DNA from: Burkholderia sp. BCC0322
GTDB taxonomy: Bacteria; Pseudomonadota; Gammaproteobacteria; Burkholderiales; Burkholderiaceae
NCBI RefSeq assembly: GCF_902833045.1
Contig: NZ_CADFDU010000004.1
Coordinates: 434,001-498,000, forward strand
Length of the DNA: 64,000 bases
Reading direction: 5' to 3'
This document shows, piece after piece, positions 25,312 through 34,111 of this stretch (position 1 is its first letter; the number at the start of each line of letters is the position of its first letter). The notes below the pieces were generated by a model. The model was not told the DNA's origin, searched no databases, and saw only the letters and a program-made list of their open reading frames with translations. A program made the translations under genes and the position numbers.

Positions 25312-26064
25312 ATGACGAACCGAACCATCCGACGCCTTCGCCCGTTCGTGCGCGCCGCCGCGCGCGTGCTCGCCTGCGCCCCGCTGCTCGGCGCGCCGCT
25401 TGCGCTCCATGCGGCCGGCACCGACACCGCGCCCGCCTCCGGGCGCTACATCGTCGTCGACACCGGCCATACGCCGGCTCACCCGGGTTCCACCGGCGCG
25501 AGCGGCCGCGTCGAATACCTGTACAACCTCGACCTGTCCGCGGCGGTCGCCGAGAAACTCGTCGCGCATGGCGACCGCGTGCTGCGCACGTCGGCCGACG
25601 GCCGCGAGATCGCGCTCGACCAGCGTTCGACGCAGGCGCCCGACGCGAACCTGTTCGTGTCGATCCATCACGACTCGATGCAGCAGCAGTTCATCGACGC
25701 GGGCCGCCAGCGCGAATTCCGCGGCTTCTCGGTGTTCGTGTCGGAACGCAATCCGCACTATGCGGAAAGCCTGCGGTGCGCGAAGGCGATTGCCGAGCGG
25801 CTGGTCGCGTCCGGCGAGCGGCCGTCGCTGTATCACGCGCAGCCGATCCGCGGCGAGAATCGCCCGCTGATCGACCCGCAACTCGGCATCCACCGCTTCG
25901 ACGATCTCGTCGTGTTGCGCACCGCGCCGATTCCGGCCGTGCTCGTCGAAGCCGGCGTGATCGTCAATCCGGACGAGGAAGCGCGGCTTGCGCGGCGCGA
26001 GACGATCCAGAAGCTGTCCACTGCGATCGCGGGCGGCATCGACACGTGCACCGCGCCGAAATAA
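25312..26064 (+). CDS. N-acetylmuramoyl-L-alanine amidase (Amidase_3)
   Basis: 250 residues, periplasmic, zinc-dependent, cutting the amide between muramic acid and the peptide stem. A long basic signal sequence (RRLRPFVRAAARVLACAPLL...LHAAG) precedes IVVDTGHTPAHPGSTGASGR (first zinc His; note DTGH in place of the usual DAGHGG), then EYLYN, LFVSIHHDS (zinc His) and VLVEAGVIVNPDEEA (catalytic Glu). The GHGG variation and the lack of a peptidoglycan-binding domain make it a non-standard AmiC-type enzyme. ATG codons at 25291 and 25312 are both possible starts; I chose the one giving a normal signal length. Confidence 0.85.
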   Translation: MTNRTIRRLRPFVRAAARVLACAPLLGAPLALHAAGTDTAPASGRYIVVDTGHTPAHPGSTGASGRVEYLYNLDLSAAVAEKLVAHGDRVLRTSADGREIALDQRSTQAPDANLFVSIHHDSMQQQFIDAGRQREFRGFSVFVSERNPHYAESLRCAKAIAERLVASGERPSLYHAQPIRGENRPLIDPQLGIHRFDDLVVLRTAPIPAVLVEAGVIVNPDEEARLARRETIQKLSTAIAGGIDTCTAPK

Positions 26065-26117
26065 ATGACGGCATCCCCGTCGGACTCAACGGTTTTCACC
26101 CAGTCAGGAGCATCACC

Positions 26118-26507
26118 ATGAAAATGAAGAATCTGCTCGCATCCTGCGCGCTGCTCGCGCTTGCCGTTCCGTTCGCCGCGCACGCGGCCGGCTGCGCGAA
26201 GCCGCACAGCGCATTCGACCAGGTGTACTGCAGCAGCACCCAGTTCTCGCAGACCGACCGTGACCTCAACGACGAGTACGGCCGCCTGCGCAAGCAACTG
26301 AGCAGCGACCAGCAGGCGACGCTGAAGGCCGGCCAGCTCGCATGGCTGAAGCAACGCGACGCGCAGTGCAGCGAGACGCGCAACAACGGCTACCTCGTGG
26401 ATCTCCAGTGCGCGACCGACATGACGCAGTCGCGGCTGTCGTTCCTGCGCGAGCGTGAACGCGAGTGCACGAGCACGGGTTGCGTGACGTCGAAGCTCGG
26501 CGACTAA
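26118..26507 (+). CDS. LprI-like (DUF1311) periplasmic lysozyme-inhibitor-type protein
   Basis: 129 residues. Signal peptide MKMKNLLASCALLALAVPFAAHA, then a Cys-paired domain: GCAKPHSAFDQVYCSSTQFS, TDRDLNDEYGRLRKQL, LKAGQLAWLKQRDAQCSETR and LVDLQCATDMTQSRLSFLRE. This W-L-K-x-R-D-x-x-C pattern defines the LprI/DUF1311 family, some members of which inhibit host or bacterial lysozymes. CAGGAG lies 7 nt before the ATG. It follows the amidase gene by 53 bp, so a cell-wall enzyme and a possible wall-hydrolase inhibitor are co-expressed. Confidence 0.87.
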   Translation: MKMKNLLASCALLALAVPFAAHAAGCAKPHSAFDQVYCSSTQFSQTDRDLNDEYGRLRKQLSSDQQATLKAGQLAWLKQRDAQCSETRNNGYLVDLQCATDMTQSRLSFLRERERECTSTGCVTSKLGD

Positions 26508-26522
26508 GGGCTTCGCGCGACC

Positions 26523-26548
26523 CGCGCCGCGAAGCGTTTCGCGGCGCG
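26523..26548. terminator. GC-rich hairpin after the LprI-like gene
   Basis: CGCGCCGCGAA (26523-26533) and TTCGCGGCGCG (26538-26548) form a perfect 11-bp stem with a 4-nt loop, 15 bp after the stop. There is no T-run, so termination would be weak or Rho-assisted. Confidence 0.5.
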
Positions 26549-26600
26549 GCGCTTCATGCCGTTGCGAACCCTCCGCTTCGGCACCGCGAAAGGAGCGGCG

Positions 26601-27179
26601 ATGCGACAAGCATTCCCTGAAGTCCTCAACGATCTGGTCGACTATTTTCTCGTCGGCGATCTCCTGCTGCTGAAGCGCTTCAAGGAACGGCAGGGGCTGC
26701 CGGACGACGTCGCGACGGCGTTCACGACGAGCGACAGCGGCGATCGCGCCGTGCTCGAAGGCGTCGTCATTCCGCTGGCCGGCATCGAGAATCATCCGTA
26801 CACGATCATCTTCACGCTGGATGACGCAACACCCGAACTGCTGAAGACGGGAAGCCGCCTGCAGCATCGGCGCGGTGGGTACGTGCTGCGCGTCGAACAT
26901 CGTTCGATCATGCTCTATACGTGGCGGATTCTCGAACGCTTCAACGACGCAACGGTCGATGCGCTGCTCGCGCGTTACCGCGAACCGGGCAGGCCCGTGA
27001 TCGAAATCGACAACGGCTGGTATGACGTCGATATCCTCGGTGGCGAAGTGCCGCGCAACGGCTGGTTCGAGCCTGCGTTCGAATTCGTGCTGAAGAAAAC
27101 CGACGTGCCGGGCGATGCATCACAGGTGGATATCCACTACCGTTTTGCGATCGACGGCAGCCTGGATCCGGCGAATTGA
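26601..27179 (+). CDS. conserved-looking protein of unknown function
   Basis: 192 residues, soluble, family not recognised. A good ribosome site (AAAGGAG, 5 nt before the ATG) supports the start. Visible features: an N-terminal helix FPEVLNDLVDYFLVGDLLLL, then VLEGVVIPLAGIENHPYTII and FTLDDATPELLKTGSRLQHR, a Tyr/Trp-rich stretch HRSIMLYTWRILERFNDATV, and a C-terminal beta-rich segment ending WFEPAFEFVLKKTDVPGDAS. The overall pattern (mixed alpha/beta, no signal) resembles small immunity-type proteins, but no toxin gene is adjacent, so I do not claim that. Confidence 0.7.
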   Translation: MRQAFPEVLNDLVDYFLVGDLLLLKRFKERQGLPDDVATAFTTSDSGDRAVLEGVVIPLAGIENHPYTIIFTLDDATPELLKTGSRLQHRRGGYVLRVEHRSIMLYTWRILERFNDATVDALLARYREPGRPVIEIDNGWYDVDILGGEVPRNGWFEPAFEFVLKKTDVPGDASQVDIHYRFAIDGSLDPAN

Positions 27180-27229
27180 ATCCCGCACACGACGGCGCGG
27201 CACACGGCACCCGATCAGACGGAACACAC

Positions 27230-27769
27230 ATGACATCGAACACGATGAACATCGACATCCGCCCTGCCACGCCCGCCGATGCCCCGGCCATCGCCGCCAT
27301 CCACGTCGCATCGTGGCAGGCTACCTACCCGGGCATCATGCCGGCCCCGTTCCTCGCCGGCCTGTCGGTCGAAAAGCGCACCGCTTCTTGGCGCCAAGCG
27401 CTCGACGCCGGCCGGCCGCGCGTTGCGCTCGCGTTCGCGGAAAGCGGCCCGACGGGCTGGATCGCCTTCGGTCCGACGCGCGACACCGACAAGGATCGCA
27501 CCTGGGGTGAAATCGAAGCGATCTACCTGCATCCGACGCATTGCGGGCAAGGCGTCGGCGCGGCGCTGGTCGACCATGCATGCGATGCGCTGCATGACAT
27601 GGGCCGTGCGTGGGTGTCGCTCTGGGTGCTGGTCAAGAACCATCGAGCACGGGCGTTTTATGAACGCGAGGGTTTCGTTGCCGAAGACGACATCAAGACG
27701 TTCGAGATCGACGGTGCGCCGATCGAAGAAGTGCGCTATTGGCGCGCGTTGCCGAAACGAACGTCATGA
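27230..27769 (+). CDS. GNAT family N-acetyltransferase
   Basis: 179 residues. IDIRPATPADAPAIAAIHVA at the start, IEAIYLHPTHCGQGVGAALV with the acetyl-CoA-binding QGVGAA loop in the centre and NHRARAFYEREGFVAEDDIK near the C terminus are classic Acetyltransf_1 features; the YPG in WQATYPGIMP is common in the YhhY/PhnO-like branch. Substrate unknown. In-frame ATG codons at 27230 and 27245 are both possible; neither has a strong ribosome site. The stop overlaps the convergent LysR gene by 6 bp. Confidence 0.88.
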   Translation: MTSNTMNIDIRPATPADAPAIAAIHVASWQATYPGIMPAPFLAGLSVEKRTASWRQALDAGRPRVALAFAESGPTGWIAFGPTRDTDKDRTWGEIEAIYLHPTHCGQGVGAALVDHACDALHDMGRAWVSLWVLVKNHRARAFYEREGFVAEDDIKTFEIDGAPIEEVRYWRALPKRTS

Positions 27770-28687
27770 CGGCATCGCTTCCTCCACCGCAAGGCGCGCC
27801 TGCATCAGCTGCAGCAACTCGCGGATCTTCGCGTTGACCGAATTGCGGCTCGAATAGGCGGCCAACAGTTCGAGCGGCGCCGGCGTCATCTCCAGTGGCA
27901 CGCGCACGAGCCGCCCGGCGGCCAGCTCGGCCGCGCATCCTCGTTCGACGAGAATCGCGAAGCCGATCCCGTTTACCGCCGCCAGCCCCGCCATCTCGCC
28001 GCTATTGACGCGATACCGGCTGGCGACCGGAATCTTGTGAATCCGCCCGTCGTCGCCGGCGAACTGCCACGGCTGCCCTTTCAGCGTGCTCAACGTCGTG
28101 ATGCACGGCAATTGCCTGAGCTGCTCCGTCCGGGTCGGCATGCCCGTGCGCTCGATCAGCGACGGCGCCGCCACGACGACGCTCGGCAGGCTCACGAGCG
28201 GCCTGACGACGAACGCACTGTCGTCCAGCTTGCCGCGATTGACGATGACCGACAGGTCGATATCGTCGCGCAGTGTCGAGACCCCTGCGAGGCTCGTATC
28301 GCAGTCGATTTCGACACGCGGATGGCGGCGGGCGAATTCCGCGACGATCGGCCCGAGCATGCGCGGCCCGATTTCGCCGGGCACGCAGAGCTTCAGCACG
28401 CCGCGCAGCTCCGTCTGCTGCGAGGTCAGTTCGAACTCGGCGAGCGTCAGTGCATCGAGCATCGGCTTCGCGCGCTCGTGCAGCAGGCGCCCGGCCTCCG
28501 TCATGCGCAGGTGCCGCGTGCTGCGTTCCAGCAAGCGCACACCGAGCCTCGACTCCAGTTGCGCCACATGACGGCTCACGTTGGAACCGGGTATCGACAG
28601 CACACGCGCAGCGCCGGCAAAGCTGCCTTCGTCGACGACCGACACGAACACGCGCACCGCGTTCAGATCCAGCTTGCTGCGCATCAT
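27764..28687 (-). CDS. LysR-type transcriptional regulator
   Basis: 307 residues. N-terminal winged HTH (LNAVRVFVSVVDEGSFAGAA, LSIPGSNVSRHVAQLESRLG) and a periplasmic-binding-like effector domain; the GSNVSRHVAQLE recognition helix resembles the CrgA/DhcR branch. It diverges from the FAD monooxygenase gene across 150 bp that hold a short perfect palindrome, so it most likely controls that gene. Confidence 0.9.
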   Translation of the reverse strand: MMRSKLDLNAVRVFVSVVDEGSFAGAARVLSIPGSNVSRHVAQLESRLGVRLLERSTRHLRMTEAGRLLHERAKPMLDALTLAEFELTSQQTELRGVLKLCVPGEIGPRMLGPIVAEFARRHPRVEIDCDTSLAGVSTLRDDIDLSVIVNRGKLDDSAFVVRPLVSLPSVVVAAPSLIERTGMPTRTEQLRQLPCITTLSTLKGQPWQFAGDDGRIHKIPVASRYRVNSGEMAGLAAVNGIGFAILVERGCAAELAAGRLVRVPLEMTPAPLELLAAYSSRNSVNAKIRELLQLMQARLAVEEAMPS

Positions 28688-28743
28688 TCTCCCGTTTTTG
28701 GTATCAAAGCTCGCCGCTTTTCATGGCTTATCCCGTTCGCGAC

Positions 28744-28754
28744 CGTAATTTACG
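28744..28754. promoter_or_regulatory. palindrome CGTAATTTACG between LysR and its divergent target
   Basis: CGTAA-T-TTACG is a perfect 11-bp dyad with a single central base, 56 bp from the LysR start and 84 bp upstream of the monooxygenase. It is the only clear dyad in the gap, and is AT-rich, as expected for a LysR recognition site. Confidence 0.4.
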
Positions 28755-28837
28755 ATGCGGATCCAGTCAAGGCGTGGCCGCCGGCGCACGATCCCGCGCC
28801 GATGCGAGCACGCGCACGAACCTACGGGAGCATCAAC

Positions 28838-30028
28838 ATGGATATCGCCATTCTCGGCGCCGGCGTGGCCGGCATGAGCACCGCGCTTGCGCTTGCCGGG
28901 CAGGGGCACCGGATACGGCTCTACGAACGCAGGGCGTCCGGGACGACGATGGGCGCCGGTGTCGTGTTATGGCCGAATGCCGGCTTCGTGCTCGAGCAAC
29001 TCGGCCTGCTGCCGGACATCGCCGCGGTCAGCGGCCATCTGCACGCGATGCGGTGCATGGACCGGCACGGCACCCCGTTCAAGCGTTTCGATATCGGCGA
29101 ACTCGACCGACACATGGGTTTCCAGACGCGCTCGATCCTGCGGCGCGACCTGCAGGCCGTGCTGGCTCGGCATGTCGCCGCGCACGACATCGAAGTCTGC
29201 TTCGGCTACTGCGCGACGGCCATCGACATCGGCACTGACGGCCGCGCCGTCGTTCATTTCGACAACGGCGCGACGATCACTCCCGATCTCGTGATCGGCG
29301 CGGACGGCCGCATGAACTCCGTAGCGCGACGCCATGTGGTCGGCGACGCCACGCCCGTCTATCAGGGTTTCGTCAACTGGATCGGCGTCGCGCAGAGCGA
29401 TGTGCCGCTGGTCGACGAAGTGTCGATATTCGACTATTGGGGCCAGCGCGAGCGATTCGGCATCGTCGCGGTGGACCGGCATCGCCTGTACTGGGCGGCG
29501 GCCCGGGCCGAGGCCGAAATCGCCGACGACAACGACAGCAACAGCGACGCTGCGGCGCCGGATGATCCAGGCCCGCTGCTGGAACGGCTCTTCGACGGCT
29601 GGCCGGCGCCGATCGCAGACGTGATGCGTGCGACGCCGCCGCACACGATCGCGAAGATCCGCGTGCACGATCTCGATCCGGTCGATGTATGGCACCGCGG
29701 CAATGTGCTGCTGATCGGCGATGCCGCACACGCGCCGCTCCCCACCTCCGGACAGGGCGCATGCCAGGCGCTCGAGGACGCGTGGCATCTCGCGCGTTGC
29801 CTCGACGAGCATGGAAAAGGCAGCGACCTCAATGCCGCGCTCGTGTCGTTCACGGTGCGACGCAGCCGGAAAACCGCAGCGATCACGCTACGCGCACGCG
29901 CGTTCGCTCACCGGCTGTTCGCCAACGACACGCATGAAGCTGCCCGACAAGCCGATCCGGTCGCCGAAATCGAGGCGCTCGCGAACGCGTGGGGAGCGGG
30001 ACTGCCGATGGTGCAGGCACGGGACTGA
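28838..30028 (+). CDS. FAD-dependent monooxygenase, group A (PHBH fold)
   Basis: 396 residues. The FAD dinucleotide-binding motif opens the protein (IAILGAGVAGMSTALALAGQ), the DG motif is DLVIGADGRMNSVARRHV near ~155 and the GD motif is VLLIGDAAHAPLPTSGQGAC near ~292; the last also holds the FAD pyrophosphate-binding GD. These three define the aromatic-hydroxylase-type group A enzymes. Substrate unknown; the family members most like it act on small aromatics. GGGAG lies 7 nt before the ATG. Divergent from and probably controlled by the LysR gene. Confidence 0.9.
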   Translation: MDIAILGAGVAGMSTALALAGQGHRIRLYERRASGTTMGAGVVLWPNAGFVLEQLGLLPDIAAVSGHLHAMRCMDRHGTPFKRFDIGELDRHMGFQTRSILRRDLQAVLARHVAAHDIEVCFGYCATAIDIGTDGRAVVHFDNGATITPDLVIGADGRMNSVARRHVVGDATPVYQGFVNWIGVAQSDVPLVDEVSIFDYWGQRERFGIVAVDRHRLYWAAARAEAEIADDNDSNSDAAAPDDPGPLLERLFDGWPAPIADVMRATPPHTIAKIRVHDLDPVDVWHRGNVLLIGDAAHAPLPTSGQGACQALEDAWHLARCLDEHGKGSDLNAALVSFTVRRSRKTAAITLRARAFAHRLFANDTHEAARQADPVAEIEALANAWGAGLPMVQARD

Positions 30029-30054
30029 CAAGCCCCGCAAGCGATGGCATCCGA

Positions 30055-31401
30055 TCACAAGAACCACCGATACTCCCGCGCGCCAATCTCATTGCGAAAA
30101 TCCAGTTCCTCCTGCCGCTTGTTCTCGCAATACACCATCACGAACTCGCCGCCGAGCCCTTCGCGCACGGCCGCATGATCCTGCATCGCCGCGACGGCCG
30201 ACAGCATCTCCTTCGGAAAGTCGATCCCGCTGCCGCGATCCTCGTTGAGCGGCGCGATCGGCTCCAGCTTCGCGTCGAGCCCGTGCTCCATCCCGACGAG
30301 AATCGCCGCGAGCACGAGGTACGGGTTCGCGTCCGCACTGGCGAGCCGGTGTTCGATCCGCAGGTTGCGCGCATCCGACTCGGGAATCCGGATGCACGCA
30401 TCGCGATCCTCGAAGCCCCAGCTCGCGCGGCTCGCCGCGTTCACCATCGAACCGTAACGCCGAAACGCGTTGTGATTCGGCGCGAACACGGGCATGCAAT
30501 GCGGCAGCAGTGCGAGGCATCCGGCCACCGCATGCCGCAGCGGCCGCTGCCCGTCCGCCGCGAGCAGGTTGCGCCCCGCATCGTCGTAGAGGCTCACGTG
30601 CACGTGCATCCCGCTGCCCGGCGCATGCAGGTACGGCTTGCCCATGAAGCTCGCGCGATAACCGTGCTGCAATGCGACGCCGCGCGTGCTGCGGCAGAAC
30701 ATCGCCGACCAGTCGGCCGCGCGCAACCCGTCGTCGCAATGGCCGAAGTTGATCTCGAACTGGCCCGGCCCGAGTTCGGCGGTGATCACGGTCGCGTCGA
30801 TCCCCTGCATGCACGCGACGTCGACCATCTCGTGCAACACGTCGGAGAAGCGCGACAGGCGCTCGATATGCATGTTCGGCTGATCGTCGCGATCATCGGA
30901 CAGGCGGTCGCGCGGATACTTCGGCATCCCCTCTTCGAGCTGTGCGGCGAACAGGTAGAACTCGAGCTCGAACGCGACGACCGGCCGGATGCCGCGCCGC
31001 GCGAACCGCTCCAGCACGCGCGCGAGCACCTCGCGTGGCTCGAACTCGACCGGCGCGTCGGTGCCGTCCGTCGTGATCAGCATCTGGCCGAGCGGCTGCT
31101 TCTCCCAGGTCACCGGCTTCAGCGTGCCGGGGACCAATCGGCGCACGGCGTCCGGGTCACCGTCGTTGAAACAGTAGTCGCCGATCTTGTAGAGGCCGCC
31201 CTGCGTGCCGAGCAGGATGCAGTTCTGCGGCAGCTTCAGCAGCGCGCCGGCCGCGACCTTTTCGAGCGCATCGACCGGGTAGCGCTTGCCGTAGAAATGT
31301 CCGGGCAGGTCGAGGCAGATCAGGTCGACATAACGGATCTCCGGGTGCGCCTGCCGGAATGCGCGGACTTCAGCGACCAGCGCGGGAACGACGTCAGCCA
31401 T
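30055..31401 (-). CDS. puuA: gamma-glutamylputrescine synthetase-like glutamine synthetase
   Basis: 448 residues of the glutamine-synthetase superfamily, in the branch that ligates glutamate to polyamines rather than to ammonia. FELEFYLFAAQLEEGM (metal Glu), AELGPGQFEINFGHCDDGLR, GSGMHVHVSLYDDAGRNLLA (ATP/metal His), NAFRRYGSMVNAASRASWGF and IEHRLASADANPYLVLAA are all present. The Puu function is inferred from context: a PuuB-like oxidase and a PuuR-like regulator lie upstream. The 152-bp gap before it implies its own promoter. puuC and puuD are not in the window. Confidence 0.85.
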   Translation of the reverse strand: MADVVPALVAEVRAFRQAHPEIRYVDLICLDLPGHFYGKRYPVDALEKVAAGALLKLPQNCILLGTQGGLYKIGDYCFNDGDPDAVRRLVPGTLKPVTWEKQPLGQMLITTDGTDAPVEFEPREVLARVLERFARRGIRPVVAFELEFYLFAAQLEEGMPKYPRDRLSDDRDDQPNMHIERLSRFSDVLHEMVDVACMQGIDATVITAELGPGQFEINFGHCDDGLRAADWSAMFCRSTRGVALQHGYRASFMGKPYLHAPGSGMHVHVSLYDDAGRNLLAADGQRPLRHAVAGCLALLPHCMPVFAPNHNAFRRYGSMVNAASRASWGFEDRDACIRIPESDARNLRIEHRLASADANPYLVLAAILVGMEHGLDAKLEPIAPLNEDRGSGIDFPKEMLSAVAAMQDHAAVREGLGGEFVMVYCENKRQEELDFRNEIGAREYRWFL

Positions 31402-31553
31402 GTCTCATCCTTTCCATGTCTTGTATGGCGGTGCCGCAGCGCGGCGAACCGGATTCACGCGGTACATTCGACGACGAACGCCGCATTTAAATCAGTACTG
31501 CAAACAGGCTGCGTGACGCGGCGGCCTGCTGCACCGCCCGCCCCGCCGACAAC

Positions 31554-32111
31554 TCAGGTGAATACCCAGATCACGCGCGTCGGCGCGTCGGTCAGGTTGG
31601 CGTAACGGAAGCGCTTGTGCGCTGGCAGCTGGAATGCGTCGTTCCGGCCAAGCGTGACGGGCGTATCGTCGCCGTCGATCCAGATCGTCAGTTCTCCTTC
31701 AAGCACGAAGCCGCCCTGCTCGTCGCTGTCGTCGACAGGCCGCTCGCCGCTGCTCGCGCCCGGCGCGAGATGGCTTTCGAGGATCGAGAAGCGCGAGCGC
31801 ATGTTCGGCGACACGAGGATGTCGGTAATGCCGGCCGCGTAATACACGGTGCGCCGCTCGTCGGGCCGCGTCACCCACGGCACGCTGCGCGGCTTGCTCA
31901 GGCTGTAGAAATAGGTGGTCGGCACGCCGAGCGCCTCGCCGATCGCGGTGAGATCCGCAACCGTCGGGCGCGACAGCCCGCGCTCGACCTGTGACAGAAA
32001 GCCGACCGAGCGGCCGATCCGTTCCGCGAGATCGTTGAGCGTGACCTTGCGATGCTTGCGCAGGTCGCGGATCAGGATCGCCAGGCTTTCTATCTCTTCC
32101 TGTTCATTCAT
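31554..32111 (-). CDS. puuR: XRE-cupin regulator, PuuR-like
   Basis: 185 residues. An N-terminal XRE-type HTH (LRKHRKVTLNDLAERIGRSV, LSQVERGLSRPTVADLTAIG) is joined to a C-terminal cupin (GFVLEGELTIWIDGDDTPVT, LGRNDAFQLPAHKRFRYANL). E. coli PuuR has the same build and represses putrescine-utilisation genes until putrescine accumulates. It follows the oxidase gene by 17 bp and precedes puuA. The paired palindromes upstream of the oxidase are the probable binding sites. Confidence 0.87.
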   Translation of the reverse strand: MNEQEEIESLAILIRDLRKHRKVTLNDLAERIGRSVGFLSQVERGLSRPTVADLTAIGEALGVPTTYFYSLSKPRSVPWVTRPDERRTVYYAAGITDILVSPNMRSRFSILESHLAPGASSGERPVDDSDEQGGFVLEGELTIWIDGDDTPVTLGRNDAFQLPAHKRFRYANLTDAPTRVIWVFT

Positions 32112-32128
32112 GGTGGGTTCCGGTGCAG

Positions 32129-33418
32129 TCAGACGGTATCGCGCAGACGGTACCAGGCCTTGCCGATCGCCTCCAGCGGCGCGGCGAATCGGCCGCCGCC
32201 GGGGAAGCGCGGGTTGCGGATGCGCTGGTACTGCGCGAGCAGGCGTTCGTCGCCGAGCACCGCGTCGGCCACCGCCCGCGCACCGGCGAGCGTCGGCAGC
32301 ACGCCGTGCCCCGAGAACCCCTGCAGCCAGAAACGCTGCCCGTGGCGGCCGATGTCCGGCGTGCGGCGCATGCTGATGTCGATATGGCCGCCCCACGCGT
32401 AATCGAGCGGCACGCCGGCCAGTTGCGGGAACACGCGTTCGAGGTGCGGGCGCGTCGCGGCCGCGATATCGGCCGGAATGCCGCCGAGATACGTGCAGCC
32501 GCCGCCGAACAGCAGCCGGTTGTCGGGGCTCAGGCGGAAATAGTCGGGCACGAACTGGTTGTCGATCACGCAACTGTTCCGCGGCAGCAGCGAACGGGCG
32601 ACGTCGGGCGCGAGCGGCGTAGTCGCGACCTGGTACGTGCCGACCGGCAGCAACCGGCGCGCGAGATCGCGATCGAGCCGGTCGACATACGCGTTGCAGG
32701 CCAGCACCAGTACGTCAGCGCGCACTTCGCCACGCGCCGTGCGGGCAATGTGACCGCCGGCCGTCTCGCGGCAGTCGAGCACGCGACTCTGCTCGAAGAT
32801 GCGGCCGCCCGTGCGCTCGATCGTCTGCGCGAGGCCGAGCGCGAGCTTCAGCGGATTGAGGTGGCCGGCCTCGGGATCGTAGAGCGCCGCAAGATAACGC
32901 GTGCCGCCGATCCATTCGGGCATTTCAGCCTGGCCGATCACGCGCAGCCGGTCGTAGCCCCAGCGCTCGGCCGCTTCGTCGCGGGCCTGCGCGAGCATCG
33001 CGACACGCCGTGGCCGCACCGCTGCCCACAGGCTGCCGGGCCGGTAGTCGATATCGAAACCGTGCCTGGCCGGCAGTTCGCGCACCTCGGCCGCGGCCCA
33101 GCGCATGCTGTCCCACAGCAGGCGCGCGCCGTCGCGGCCGAGCGAATCCTCGAGCGGCTGCATGTCGCACGACCAGCCGAGCAACGCCTGCCCGCCATTG
33201 CGGCCCGATGCGGCCCACGCGACGCGGCTCGCTTCGAGCACGACGACACGCTTGCCGGCCAGCGCCAGGCGCAACGCCGTATGCAGCCCGCTGAACCCCG
33301 CGCCGACGACGAGCACGTCGGTGTCGATGCGCCCCTCCAGTTCCGGACGATGCGGGATCGGCGCCGGGTAGGTGCCGGCGTAGTAGCTTGCGACGTGACG
33401 GTCGGACTGCACGAACAT
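32129..33418 (-). CDS. puuB: gamma-glutamylputrescine oxidase-like FAD enzyme
   Basis: 429 residues of the DAO family. DVLVVGAGFSGLHTALRLAL near residue 35 is the FAD motif, followed by ASGRNGGQALLGWSCDMQPL, typical of PuuB/OrdL-type amine oxidases, and DIGRHGQRFWLQGFSGHGVL near the C terminus. It oxidises gamma-glutamylputrescine to the aldehyde. I chose the ATG at 33418, which has GGGAG 5 nt upstream; an ATG at 33454 in the same frame lies inside the operator and is unlikely. First gene of the puuB-puuR unit. Confidence 0.87.
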   Translation of the reverse strand: MFVQSDRHVASYYAGTYPAPIPHRPELEGRIDTDVLVVGAGFSGLHTALRLALAGKRVVVLEASRVAWAASGRNGGQALLGWSCDMQPLEDSLGRDGARLLWDSMRWAAAEVRELPARHGFDIDYRPGSLWAAVRPRRVAMLAQARDEAAERWGYDRLRVIGQAEMPEWIGGTRYLAALYDPEAGHLNPLKLALGLAQTIERTGGRIFEQSRVLDCRETAGGHIARTARGEVRADVLVLACNAYVDRLDRDLARRLLPVGTYQVATTPLAPDVARSLLPRNSCVIDNQFVPDYFRLSPDNRLLFGGGCTYLGGIPADIAAATRPHLERVFPQLAGVPLDYAWGGHIDISMRRTPDIGRHGQRFWLQGFSGHGVLPTLAGARAVADAVLGDERLLAQYQRIRNPRFPGGGRFAAPLEAIGKAWYRLRDTV

Positions 33419-33429
33419 GCGGGCTCCCG

Positions 33430-33477
33430 TGAAATTTACGCCAATAAATTTCATGAAAAATTAGCACGGCAATTTCA
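33430..33477. promoter_or_regulatory. two abutting 24-bp palindromic operators upstream of puuB
   Basis: Element 1 (33430-33453) is TGAAATTTA, six bases, TAAATTTCA: a perfect 9-bp inverted repeat. Element 2 (33454-33477) starts directly after it and again begins TGAAA and ends TTTCA (14 bases between). Their junction itself reads TTTCATGAAA. The array starts 12 bp before the puuB ATG, so a bound repressor would cover the ribosome site and promoter. It is very AT-rich in a GC-rich context. Confidence 0.8.
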
Positions 33478-34111
33478 CGGGGGCAAGCTGGAAATGCTTT
33501 CCGCCGATCGCCAGAACAGGACGGCAAGATCGGGCGCGCCGAATCGTCGGATCATTTCCATTCCGAATTTCGTCGTCGAGTGCCCCGATGCAACGCAAGT
33601 GCGGCCCGGCAGCAGTCCGACCTGTCGGCCACGACACGGGCATCCTGACGCGCCGGCATCCGGCGCGAACGAGCTGCCACTCACGCCACCCTGACTCCGC
33701 CACGACGCGATATTCGTCACCGCATTCGCTCCGCGCGGGCATTCGACACGCCACCGGCAAGGTTGTCGCCCTCGCGCGCAACGAGCATGCCGACCCGCTT
33801 CCACTCACGAGAGCTCGCGCAGTTCGAATCGCATCTTTTCAAATAATCTGTAGTGCGAACTCAATTGACTCAAGCCGTTTGAAAAATTCATCGACAGCCC
33901 GGCGCCGTCTCGCCGTCACGATCGACGCGCGGCAGCGCCTTCACCGGCCGGTGCGCCATCATTTCCCGTCGCCGAAGCGCCCCGACTCGCGCGGCGCTGC
34001 TTCGCGACGATGCGTGCGACCGGCGTCACGACCTCGCTCGACAAGCGTGCGCCACCGTTCGCCGCATCGCTCGTTTCGCCCGGATCATCCCCTGATGCGT
34101 GCCGCGCCGGA
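33478..34111. other. long intergenic region between puuB and the biosynthetic cluster
   Basis: About 630 bp with no convincing gene on either strand. It holds an AT-rich patch (about 33830-33890). A 115-codon minus frame at 33461-33808 overlaps the puuB operator and has neither codon bias nor family features. Confidence 0.5.

Noticed and set aside
33461-33808. 115-codon minus frame upstream of puuB
   Set aside because: It begins inside the operator array, is Cys/Arg-rich with no family features and lacks a ribosome site.
33856-33871. CTGTAGTGCGAACTCA as a fourth lux box
   Set aside because: The second half reads TCA instead of CAG and no -10 element lies at the 23-nt distance.
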